The position numbers and the translations under genes were made by a program. DNA of 18,338 nt. Source: Bacteroides sp. Lineage in GTDB: Bacteria; Bacteroidota; Bacteroidia; Bacteroidales; Bacteroidaceae. Under the pieces are notes generated by a model. The model saw only the letters and a list, made by a program, of their open reading frames with translations, did not search any database and was not told the DNA's origin. Below are positions 1 through 7,295 of this stretch, piece by piece; position 1 is the first letter of the stretch; each line of letters starts with the position of its first letter. Location of the stretch: NCBI GenBank assembly GCA_030151635.1, contig JASLDF010000142.1:1-18338 (forward strand), in the 5' to 3' direction.

Positions 1-7
1 CGTAAAT

Positions 8-712
8 ATGAAGAAACAAATTGTCGTTTTATCTGGTGCTGGAGTTAGTGCAGAGAGTGGTATCGCTACCTTCCGAGATTCAGGAGGCCTATGGGATCAA
101 TATAAAGTAGAAGATGTGGCTACCCCAGAAGGATACCAACGAAATCCCAAACTTGTATTGGACTTTTATAACATCAGAAGAAAAGAGTTATTAAATACAG
201 AGCCCAATCAAGCACACCGATTATTGGCTGATTTAGAGAAAGATTACTACGTAAGTATAATCACTCAAAACGTTGATAATTTACATGAAAGAGCGGGCAG
301 TACACAAGTAACACATTTACATGGAGAGCTAATGAAAGGGTGCTCTTCAGACTACCCAAATCGAAAAGATTGCATTGTGGAAATCGACGCTAAAAACCCC
401 GTAATCAATTTAGGAGATAAAGCGAAAGATGGTTCACAACTTCGCCCATTTATCGTCTGGTTTGGCGAAGGCGTTCCTGAAATTGAAACTGCGAGTGAAA
501 TTGTGGCTAAAGCGGATATCCTACTTATTGTGGGGACATCGTTGAATGTTTATCCTGCTGCTGGATTATTAAACTATGCACGTAGAACTGTCCCGATTTT
601 CCTTATCGACCCAAAACCGGTTCAAGTGAGTGGACATAGACAAGTGGAACAGATTGTAGAGAAAGCTTCCATAGGTATGAAAAAATTTATTGAACGCATA
701 AATACCCTTTAG
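8..712 (+). CDS. cobB: Class III (SIRT5/CobB-like) NAD-dependent protein deacylase
   Basis: This sirtuin of 234 residues removes acyl groups from protein lysines using NAD and should be cytoplasmic. The Rossmann NAD-binding signature GAGVSAESGIATFRD lies at residues 10-24, TQNVDNLHERAG at 86-97, the catalytic His is H105 in HLHGE, and GTSLNVYPAA at 176-185 is the second NAD-binding segment. Y54 and R57 form the Tyr-x-x-Arg pair that class III sirtuins such as SIRT5 and E. coli CobB use to bind succinyl or malonyl groups, so desuccinylase/demalonylase activity is plausible. Only C112 and C122 are present in the zinc-module region; the second Cys pair of the usual four is missing. Length is normal for short bacterial sirtuins. 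The ATG at 8 fits the conserved N-terminus, and its promoter lies outside the window. It converges on the glycan operon with 2 nt between stop codons. Confidence 0.93.
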   Translation: MKKQIVVLSGAGVSAESGIATFRDSGGLWDQYKVEDVATPEGYQRNPKLVLDFYNIRRKELLNTEPNQAHRLLADLEKDYYVSIITQNVDNLHERAGSTQVTHLHGELMKGCSSDYPNRKDCIVEIDAKNPVINLGDKAKDGSQLRPFIVWFGEGVPEIETASEIVAKADILLIVGTSLNVYPAAGLLNYARRTVPIFLIDPKPVQVSGHRQVEQIVEKASIGMKKFIERINTL

Positions 713-714
713 AC

Positions 715-1464
715 CTACTTTTTCAACAAATGACGCAGTGCAAACCAAAGATGTAAAGCTGCTGTGGTGATTTTTCCATAGTGGCTTTCCATTATTTGAT
801 AACGCTCTTTCAATGATGCCTTATGATTGCGAGTAGTCACCCCCTCATTTAAATATTTAATTAATGTAGTATTGGTATTGTGTGTTAATATACTCTTTTT
901 TAAGATACGAATACACCAATCAAAATCGGATGAGAATCGATAATTTAAGTCATATAAAGGAACTAACTCTCGTTTTGGCATAAATGCCTGATGACAAACT
1001 AACATACCTTGCTTAAAGCTTTTCCATGTAAGTTGCTGGGGAGGTGATAACCTGCGCATTCGTAAAAAAGATCCCTTATCATCAACTAAAGCTGTATCTC
1101 CATAAATGACGTCTGGATCTGTTCCTTTTAATCCATCTACAACGTCTTGAAGAGTGGTCGAAGAGTAGAACATATCACCAGCATTTAGAAAACATAAATA
1201 GTTGCCTGTTGCCAATTTAATTCCCTTATTCATAGCGTCATAAAGACCTTTATCTGGTTCACTAATCTGCTTAGAAACAATGGACCTAAATTTATCGACA
1301 ATATAAAGCGTTCCATCTGTTGATTTTCCATCAATAATGATGTATTCAATATGAGTGTAACTTTGTTCACTAACAGAGTTTAGTGTTCGCTCAATCTCTT
1401 TTTCAGCATTGAAACAGATGGTAATAATTGAAAATCGGGGTTGTTTACTAGTAATATGGGTCAT
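715..1464 (-). CDS. Family 2 glycosyltransferase (WfgS-like), last gene of the glycan operon
   Basis: This 249-residue GT-A-fold glycosyltransferase of family GT2 should transfer a sugar from a nucleotide donor onto a lipid-linked glycan at the inner face of the inner membrane. The N-terminal strand FSIITICFNA is at residues 11-20, IDGKSTDGT with nucleotide-binding D45 at 44-52, DKGLYDAMNKGI at 71-82, and NAGD at 94-97 takes the place of the metal-binding DxD. CHQAFM at 157-162 and SSDFDW at 178-183 are typical of the WfgS/PGL subgroup. No membrane segment is obvious; the C-terminal end (about 235-249) is hydrophobic and basic and could touch the membrane. Its ATG overlaps the GT4 stop as ATGA (1464-1461), suggesting translational coupling. 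Donor and acceptor cannot be deduced. Confidence 0.92.
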   Translation of the reverse strand: MTHITSKQPRFSIITICFNAEKEIERTLNSVSEQSYTHIEYIIIDGKSTDGTLYIVDKFRSIVSKQISEPDKGLYDAMNKGIKLATGNYLCFLNAGDMFYSSTTLQDVVDGLKGTDPDVIYGDTALVDDKGSFLRMRRLSPPQQLTWKSFKQGMLVCHQAFMPKRELVPLYDLNYRFSSDFDWCIRILKKSILTHNTNTTLIKYLNEGVTTRNHKASLKERYQIMESHYGKITTAALHLWFALRHLLKK

Positions 1465-2705
1465 TCTAAAATACTATTGTATAAAGAGATATACTGCTGA
1501 GCAATTTCTCGCTCACTATATGATGATTGGACCTTACGTCTACATTCATCACTCAACTCATTATCTTTATTATTCTCTAATAGCCACACCAAGCCTTTAG
1601 CAAAGTCTTCTTCCGACTTGTAATGCGCTACATAACCATTGTGTAAGTGATCTATTATTTCAGGGATTCCTCCAATGTTAAAACCTATTGCAGGAATTCC
1701 GCAAGACATGCATTCAATAATTGTATTTGGTAAATTTTCTTCTAATGATGGTGTTGCATATACATCAACAGCACTATAGAGTTCGATGATCGATTGATCA
1801 CCACTTAAATACCCCATATTAAATGTAGGGAAATCAAATAACTCTGTTAACTTTTCAGTTTCTTTACCATATAGAACAATCCCAATTTTCTCGGAAGTCT
1901 GTTGTTTTAGCAGTTTGCAAGCAGCAATAAAATAGTCTATACCTTTGCGTTTATCCGTACTTTTGGCTGCCCCAAATAGTATCAATTTCAAGTCGGAAGG
2001 TAAATTCATTTTCTTTCGAACAGACATTCTATCAAGAGGTTTAAATAGATTCGTATCTATCGGATTTGGAATAGATAAAATGTTTTTATTCTTCGTTAAA
2101 GCACTTTGACGAGCTAAATCAGTAAGCCATAAACTACAACCCACAAAGCTGACATTTGCATCTTTATATAGTTTTTTCTTCTTTTCAAAAATACTATATG
2201 CGAGATCCTTATTCTTTGAGCGAAGCATGAAAGGGCAGTTACTACAATGCACCATGTACTTTTCACATGTTCTAGCATGGTGGCAAATACCTGTTATTGG
2301 CCACATATCATGAAGTGTCCATACAATGGGTTTACCTGACGACAATATTTTTTTAAGACTTTTAATTGACAAGAAGCCTTGATTGATCCAATGTATATGA
2401 ATAATATCAGCATCTAGAAACTCTGGAAGATTGGTAATATCGAATCCAGTATTAGCAATAGAAACTGCAAATAAATTTTTTCGTCTAAATAGGTTTGATT
2501 GCCAAATGCGCAGACGCTCTGTAATAAACTTAAAGGCGATTCGGTTCGATTGACGAACACTTACCACATTGACATCATCAGTACTGCGATCTCGAACCAA
2601 CATCGTCGCATCGATTTGATTTTTATTTAATGCACCTAAAAGCCTTTTTGCGGCGATAGCAGCACCTCCAAACTTCTCCGAAGTATTTAAAAACAAAACA
2701 TTCAT
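1461..2705 (-). CDS. Family 4 glycosyltransferase
   Basis: This 414-residue GT-B retaining glycosyltransferase (GT4) belongs to the polysaccharide operon and should be cytoplasmic or peripheral to the inner membrane. The glycine-rich N-terminal segment (KFGGAAIAAKRL, residues 11-22) fits the acceptor domain. The EX7E motif is E323 to E331 in EENLPNTIIE, followed by GIPEII at 345-350, which marks the donor-binding domain. Four cysteines (C141, C147, C154, C157) after the LHDMWPITG segment form a cluster that is common in Bacteroidota GT4 enzymes and may bind a metal. The longest frame starts two codons earlier at a TTG (2711); I chose the ATG at 2705 because it begins MNVLFLNTSE, the usual first beta strand. 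It lies 13 nt after the upstream gene's stop and overlaps the next gene by 4 nt. Sugar specificity is unknown. Confidence 0.92.
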   Translation of the reverse strand: MNVLFLNTSEKFGGAAIAAKRLLGALNKNQIDATMLVRDRSTDDVNVVSVRQSNRIAFKFITERLRIWQSNLFRRKNLFAVSIANTGFDITNLPEFLDADIIHIHWINQGFLSIKSLKKILSSGKPIVWTLHDMWPITGICHHARTCEKYMVHCSNCPFMLRSKNKDLAYSIFEKKKKLYKDANVSFVGCSLWLTDLARQSALTKNKNILSIPNPIDTNLFKPLDRMSVRKKMNLPSDLKLILFGAAKSTDKRKGIDYFIAACKLLKQQTSEKIGIVLYGKETEKLTELFDFPTFNMGYLSGDQSIIELYSAVDVYATPSLEENLPNTIIECMSCGIPAIGFNIGGIPEIIDHLHNGYVAHYKSEEDFAKGLVWLLENNKDNELSDECRRKVQSSYSEREIAQQYISLYNSILE

Positions 2706-2718
2706 AGTCAAGATTCTT

Positions 2719-3624
2719 TTAGAGATTAAAAATTCTTTTTAAACGTCTGATACCCTTAGCAAAAACACTATTTGTTTTTCTGTAATATTGAGCCAAAATA
2801 GTTCTGGCTTCTTTGTTTTCCTCTATAGAACTTAATTTTTCTACCTTAAGCGCTTTTAAGTATAGATTTGAATCGTAAATTGACTGTCCACCACAGTGCG
2901 TTCCACTACCATCAAAGCCATTATTCTGAACTAATGAACGCCCAACGTTAAGCGATAATATATTAGCTAGAAACAGACTAGCATTCCATCGTATAGCCCA
3001 AGAGTTATTTAGCCCTTTCGTCTGCTTAATCAACATTTTAGTATATGGATAAGCTCCATCAAAGTCAAACTCTTTTGACCGACCACTTTCTTTTAATTTT
3101 TTAAGCAATGCATTGCCATCTTTTTGGAAGTGTTTCCATGCCCTATCCCATGTAGCCCATCCCCAACTACCTGTCCACTTTATCAAGTATGTGTCTGGGA
3201 GTTTTTTATTATTAGTAAAATCACAAGCTTGGATATGACCTACACCGTCTTCTGTTTCATAAACATCCAATGCATCATTCATGAATTGAAGAAAATAAGG
3301 AGCTACAATTAAATCATCTTCTAGTACAATGACTCTCCCATATTTATTTATAACATCTGATACGCCTGCAATGATATTACTAGCTAACCCCCAATTGGTG
3401 TCACGCTCAACGATAGTAATTTCTCTAAATCCCTTTACAGAGTGAAGATATGAACGTGTAGCTTTTACCTCAACAGCAGTAGCCTCATCGACCCAACCAT
3501 CCGAAAATATATATAAATGAGACAAAGGAGCCTCTTCATTCTTTAACAATGAAGTTATGACGTCTTGCGTATGAAGAGGTCTATTATATGTAAAAAGTAA
3601 AATAGGAGCTAGAACTCGACTCAT
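2719..3624 (-). CDS. GT-A-type glycosyltransferase (GT2-like sugar transferase)
   Basis: This 301-residue protein has a nucleotide-diphosphosugar transferase (GT-A) fold. FTYNRP at residues 11-16 is the first strand and turn, LEDD at 101-104 is the acidic metal-binding motif, NWGLASN at 77-83 resembles the conserved NxG segment of GT2 and GNT-I-like enzymes, and WGWATWDRAW at 154-163 with NNGFDGSGTHC at 234-244 are features I associate with Bacteroidota polysaccharide-locus transferases. No signal peptide or clear membrane helix is visible; the C-terminus is basic (about 282-301). The ATG overlaps the flippase stop codon (ATGA, 3624-3621), so it is probably translated by re-initiation after the flippase. 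It likely adds one sugar of the operon's glycan; the donor is not deducible. Confidence 0.85.
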   Translation of the reverse strand: MSRVLAPILLFTYNRPLHTQDVITSLLKNEEAPLSHLYIFSDGWVDEATAVEVKATRSYLHSVKGFREITIVERDTNWGLASNIIAGVSDVINKYGRVIVLEDDLIVAPYFLQFMNDALDVYETEDGVGHIQACDFTNNKKLPDTYLIKWTGSWGWATWDRAWKHFQKDGNALLKKLKESGRSKEFDFDGAYPYTKMLIKQTKGLNNSWAIRWNASLFLANILSLNVGRSLVQNNGFDGSGTHCGGQSIYDSNLYLKALKVEKLSSIEENKEARTILAQYYRKTNSVFAKGIRRLKRIFNL

Positions 3625-5081
3625 TTCATGTCTCTTTTAAAGATAATTCGCTTTAACTGATAAATAGTTTCAGTTAATATACTAAACTTACCAAAAAAAA
3701 GTATAGTAAAGTATAAAACAGTCACTAATATTACTTTAAGTGAAAGGAGTAGATAAATATTATTGATACTTACTACGGTAAGATTGGTAATGGCTATTAC
3801 AATACAAGTTATCAAGGCATAAGGAAGAACCTCTCTTAATAGTTTTAGCAACGATATTGAGATGATTCTTTGGGCAAAATAATACCATACAAAGAACCAA
3901 ACAAATTGCAAAACAACAAAACTAGCAATCATCGATTTAATGCCGAATGGATAAAGAAATAATGCACAAATAAGCTGCAAAGCAACTAAAGCAATACTAT
4001 TCCACATGTATATACTCGATTTTCCCGTACTGATGATCAAATTGCTCATCAAGTTATTTAAAGGTAAGAATGTCCCTCCAAGACAAAGAATACTCAATAA
4101 GCTTGCGCTAAAAGACCATTTGTCCGTTAATAAAATTTCAATAAACTCTGGAGCAACAAAAGCTAAACCTAACAAGGCTGGAAAAGTAATAAATGCCGTA
4201 AATCTCATCATTTTGAGAAACACTTGTTCTTTAAGAGTTTTGTCATCGTTTACATTTTTAAAAAGAGGTTGAGCCACTCCTTGAATCATCTCTGTAATAA
4301 CAGAGCTCCCCATTAAATTCCATTTATTGGCTTGAGTAAAATACCCAACTTCTTTCTTGCTAAAAAGTCTTCCTAAAATAATATTGAAAATATGATTATT
4401 TAAGTGGATGCAAATTTTAGTAATCAATATTTTATAACTGAAACTAAACATTTCTTTAATTGGTGCAAATGAAAATTCTAGTGTAGGTTTCCACTTAGTA
4501 AAATACCCAAACAACAAATTAGTACAAATAATATATGCTAAATGCTGGCAAGCAAGTCCCCAATAGGCATATCCTTGATATGCCAATGTAACTCCTACTA
4601 TACCCGAAACAAACAAACCCGTAATCATAGATATGGCCCGTTCCTTTACCATCATGTGCTTAAAAAGGTATGCATTATGAGCTGTGCCTAAACTAGAAAA
4701 AACAAAACCTAAAAATAAAAAACGGGATAAAGCTACAAGGTTCGGACTATTAAAAAAACTCGCGATAAAGGGAGCACAAAAGAATAATATTATATACAAG
4801 AATACTCCTATAAAGCTACTACACCAAAAGATAGAGTTGAAATCTCTATGTGTTGCATTCTTTTTATTCGTGACTGCTTGTGTAAAGCCACTTTCTTGAA
4901 GAGTGGTGGCAATCAGTGTGAAGATGGTTAACACACCTATTGTTCCATAATCTTCAACATTGAGAATCCGACTAAGCCAAACACCAAAAACTAGATTTAG
5001 CAATTGTTGAGTAACATTGCTAAACCCACCCCAAACAAGGCCTCGGGCAGTTTTGTCTTTTAAGTTATTGGCGTTTCCCAT
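3621..5081 (-). CDS. Wzx/WzxC-type polysaccharide flippase (MOP superfamily)
   Basis: This 486-residue integral membrane protein should flip an undecaprenyl-linked glycan across the inner membrane. The N-terminal segment TARGLVWGGFSNVTQQ, followed by WLSRILNVEDYGTIG and the ESGFTQAVTNKK region, is characteristic of the WzxC/PST branch of the MOP superfamily. Hydrophobic segments recur along the whole chain, compatible with about 12-14 helices. The longest frame begins with a TTG at 5099, but that codon lies inside the 15-bp stem of the metG terminator; the ATG at 5081 gives the normal start MGNANNLKDK. It is the first gene of the glycan operon and has no consensus TAnnTTTG promoter in the short gap after metG. 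The sequence is visibly more A+T-rich than metG, common for glycan loci. The exact substrate is unknown. Confidence 0.92.
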   Translation of the reverse strand: MGNANNLKDKTARGLVWGGFSNVTQQLLNLVFGVWLSRILNVEDYGTIGVLTIFTLIATTLQESGFTQAVTNKKNATHRDFNSIFWCSSFIGVFLYIILFFCAPFIASFFNSPNLVALSRFLFLGFVFSSLGTAHNAYLFKHMMVKERAISMITGLFVSGIVGVTLAYQGYAYWGLACQHLAYIICTNLLFGYFTKWKPTLEFSFAPIKEMFSFSYKILITKICIHLNNHIFNIILGRLFSKKEVGYFTQANKWNLMGSSVITEMIQGVAQPLFKNVNDDKTLKEQVFLKMMRFTAFITFPALLGLAFVAPEFIEILLTDKWSFSASLLSILCLGGTFLPLNNLMSNLIISTGKSSIYMWNSIALVALQLICALFLYPFGIKSMIASFVVLQFVWFFVWYYFAQRIISISLLKLLREVLPYALITCIVIAITNLTVVSINNIYLLLSLKVILVTVLYFTILFFGKFSILTETIYQLKRIIFKRDMK

Positions 5082-5090
5082 AGATATTGA

Positions 5091-5125
5091 AAAGCCCAAA
5101 CTTCAACTCGTGAAGTTTGGGCTTT
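5091..5125 (-). terminator. metG intrinsic terminator, adjacent to the flippase start
   Basis: A perfect inverted repeat has 15-nt arms at 5091-5105 and 5111-5125 and a 5-nt loop. It lies about 18 nt after the metG stop codon. On the minus strand the stem ends in CTTT plus one more T, so the U tract is short. The stem ends 9 nt before the flippase ATG at 5081, so any read-through transcript carries this hairpin directly in the flippase leader. Confidence 0.88.
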
Positions 5126-5143
5126 AAATTATTTTTTATCTGC

Positions 5144-7183
5144 TTATTTTACTTCACTACCTGGTTTAAGCATTCCCATAGGTGTGATTAATGAAAGTGT
5201 TCCATCATGTCCTTCGGCAGATAGAATCATGCCTTCAGAGATAATACCTTTAAGTTTACGAGGAGCAAAGTTTGCAATAAAGCATACTTGTTTTCCAACC
5301 AATTCTTCTGGCTTGTAGAACTTAGCAATACCCGAAACAATAGTTCTTGTTTCAAGACCATCTTCTATTTTAAATTGAAGCAGTTTATCAGCTTTAGGCA
5401 CTTTTGTACATTCAAGTACTGTACCCACACGAATATCTAATTTACTCCAGTCTTCGAAAGAAATCTCTTCACGAATAGGATTTGCTTTATAATTATTTTC
5501 TTCGTTCTCTTTTCTGATATTTTCCAATCTATCCAATTGTTTTTGGATAGTTTCATCCTCAATCTTCTCAAACAGAAGACTAGGTTTATTCAATTGATGG
5601 CCAGTTTCAAGCAAGTTGATGCTTCCTAAGCTATTCCAATCAAAAGAATTAATATTCATCATCTCTCTGAGTTTAGCAGAACTAAAAGGTAGGAAAGGTT
5701 CAAATGCAATGGCTAAGTTTGCTACTAACTGCAAACTTATATTTAAAATTGTACCTACACGTTCCATGTCTGTTTTAGCAACTTTCCATGGTTCTGTATC
5801 TGCTAGGTATTTATTGCCAATACGCGCAATATTCATCGCTTCTTTCAAAGCTTCTCTAAACTTAAAGTGATTTAAAAGGTTTTCCAATCGACTTTGAACT
5901 TCCTTAAAGCTTTCTATAATTTCATTATCATAAGTTTCAAGTGTACTTCTTGCAGGAACCTTACCATCAAAATATTTACTTGTTAAAACAAGAGCTCTGT
6001 TCACAAAGTTTCCATAGACTGCAACTAACTCATTGTTATTTCTAGCTTGGAAATCATTCCAAGTAAAATCATTATCTTTAGTTTCAGGTGCATTGGCGGT
6101 CAATACATAACGTAGAACGTCTTGTTGTCCTGGGAAGTCAACCAAATACTCGTGTAACCACACAGCCCAATTCCTTGAAGTTGATATTTTATCTCCTTCA
6201 AGATTTAAGAACTCATTACTTGGCACATTATCTGGTAAAATATAGCTACCTTCTGCTTTTAACATTGCAGGGAAAACAATACAGTGGAATACAATATTAT
6301 CCTTACCTATAAAGTGAACTAGACGAGTATCTTCATCTTTCCACCATTTTTCCCAATCGTTTGGCAGCAATTCTTTTGTGTTTGAAATATAACCGATAGG
6401 AGCATCAAACCATACATAAAGAACTTTACCATCTGCACCTTCTACCGGTACAGGAATACCCCAATTCAAATCACGGCTCACTGCTCTAGGATGTAATCCC
6501 ATATCTAACCAGCTTTTACATTGGCCATATACGTTTGGTCTCCACTCTTTGTGCGATTCTAGAATCCAATCTTTCAACCAGGGTTCGTGCTTATCTAGTG
6601 GAAGATACCAATGCTTGGTCTCCTTCATCACAGGTGCAGCACCTGAAATTGTACTTTTGGGGTTAATTAAATCTGTTGGATTTAATGATGTTCCACATTT
6701 CTCGCATTGGTCGCCATAAGCACCCTCAGCATGACAATGGGGACATTCTCCAGTGATGTAACGATCTGCCAAGAATGTTTCAGCCGACTCGTCATAATAT
6801 TGTTCTGATGTTTGTTCTACGAATTCACCTTTATCATATAGCTTTCTAAAGAAGTCTGAAGCAGTTTCTTTGTGTACATCAGAAGTTGTTCTTCCATATA
6901 CATCAAAAGAGATTCCAAACTCTTTAAATGATTCCTTGATGATTCCATGAAATCTATCAACCACATCCTGCGGAGTAACACCCTCTTTTTTAGCTCGGAT
7001 AGTAATTGGCACTCCATGCTCATCAGAGCCTCCAATAAAAATAACATCCTCTTTTTTAAGTCTTAGGTATCTTACATAAATATCTGCAGGAATGTAAACA
7101 CCAGCCATGTGTCCGATATGAACAGGACCATTAGCATATGGCAAAGCCGATGTTACAGTGGTTCTTTTAAATTTCTTTTCCAT
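5144..7183 (-). CDS. metG: Methionyl-tRNA synthetase
   Basis: MetG charges tRNA-Met with methionine in the cytoplasm using ATP. The 679-residue protein has the class I synthetase HIGH motif at residues 22-25, a zinc knuckle with C147, C150, C160 and C163, and the KMSKS-loop equivalent KISTS at 332-336. An alpha-helical anticodon-binding domain follows, and a C-terminal EMAP/Arc1p-type tRNA-binding (OB-fold) domain spans about 577-679 (KLDIRVGTVLECTKVPKADKLL). The fused C-terminal domain and length match the long, dimeric type of bacterial MetG. The start ATG at 7183 lies about 33 nt below a good -7 element at 7223-7230. A strong hairpin follows the stop codon. The gene sits between comM and the glycan operon in the same orientation. 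Confidence 0.98.
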   Translation of the reverse strand: MEKKFKRTTVTSALPYANGPVHIGHMAGVYIPADIYVRYLRLKKEDVIFIGGSDEHGVPITIRAKKEGVTPQDVVDRFHGIIKESFKEFGISFDVYGRTTSDVHKETASDFFRKLYDKGEFVEQTSEQYYDESAETFLADRYITGECPHCHAEGAYGDQCEKCGTSLNPTDLINPKSTISGAAPVMKETKHWYLPLDKHEPWLKDWILESHKEWRPNVYGQCKSWLDMGLHPRAVSRDLNWGIPVPVEGADGKVLYVWFDAPIGYISNTKELLPNDWEKWWKDEDTRLVHFIGKDNIVFHCIVFPAMLKAEGSYILPDNVPSNEFLNLEGDKISTSRNWAVWLHEYLVDFPGQQDVLRYVLTANAPETKDNDFTWNDFQARNNNELVAVYGNFVNRALVLTSKYFDGKVPARSTLETYDNEIIESFKEVQSRLENLLNHFKFREALKEAMNIARIGNKYLADTEPWKVAKTDMERVGTILNISLQLVANLAIAFEPFLPFSSAKLREMMNINSFDWNSLGSINLLETGHQLNKPSLLFEKIEDETIQKQLDRLENIRKENEENNYKANPIREEISFEDWSKLDIRVGTVLECTKVPKADKLLQFKIEDGLETRTIVSGIAKFYKPEELVGKQVCFIANFAPRKLKGIISEGMILSAEGHDGTLSLITPMGMLKPGSEVK

Positions 7184-7222
7184 TCTATTGCTATATAATT
7201 GTCTAAAATGTTTTGTAGATTA

Positions 7223-7230
7223 CAAAGATA
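7223..7230 (-). promoter_or_regulatory. metG promoter -7 element (TATCTTTG)
   Basis: On the minus strand this octamer matches the Bacteroidota -7 consensus TAnnTTTG exactly and lies 39 nt upstream of the metG ATG, giving a short leader. A TTGG about 17 nt upstream is an imperfect -33 candidate with short spacing. Read-through from comM is also possible, because no clear terminator is seen after comM. Confidence 0.65.
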
Positions 7231-7295
7231 ACGACTTTTCACTCCAATCCATTAAATTAACACATTTTCTAATGATGAGAGCTTACTATTTAGAC

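Noticed and set aside
2244..2296. Cysteine cluster in the GT4 enzyme as a novel metal site
   Set aside because: A similar CH...C...C..C segment after HDMWP is common in Bacteroidota GT4 transferases, so it is a family trait.
5082..5099. TTG start of the flippase, giving six extra residues
   Set aside because: The codon lies inside the metG terminator stem, and the ATG at 5081 begins the typical flippase N-terminus.
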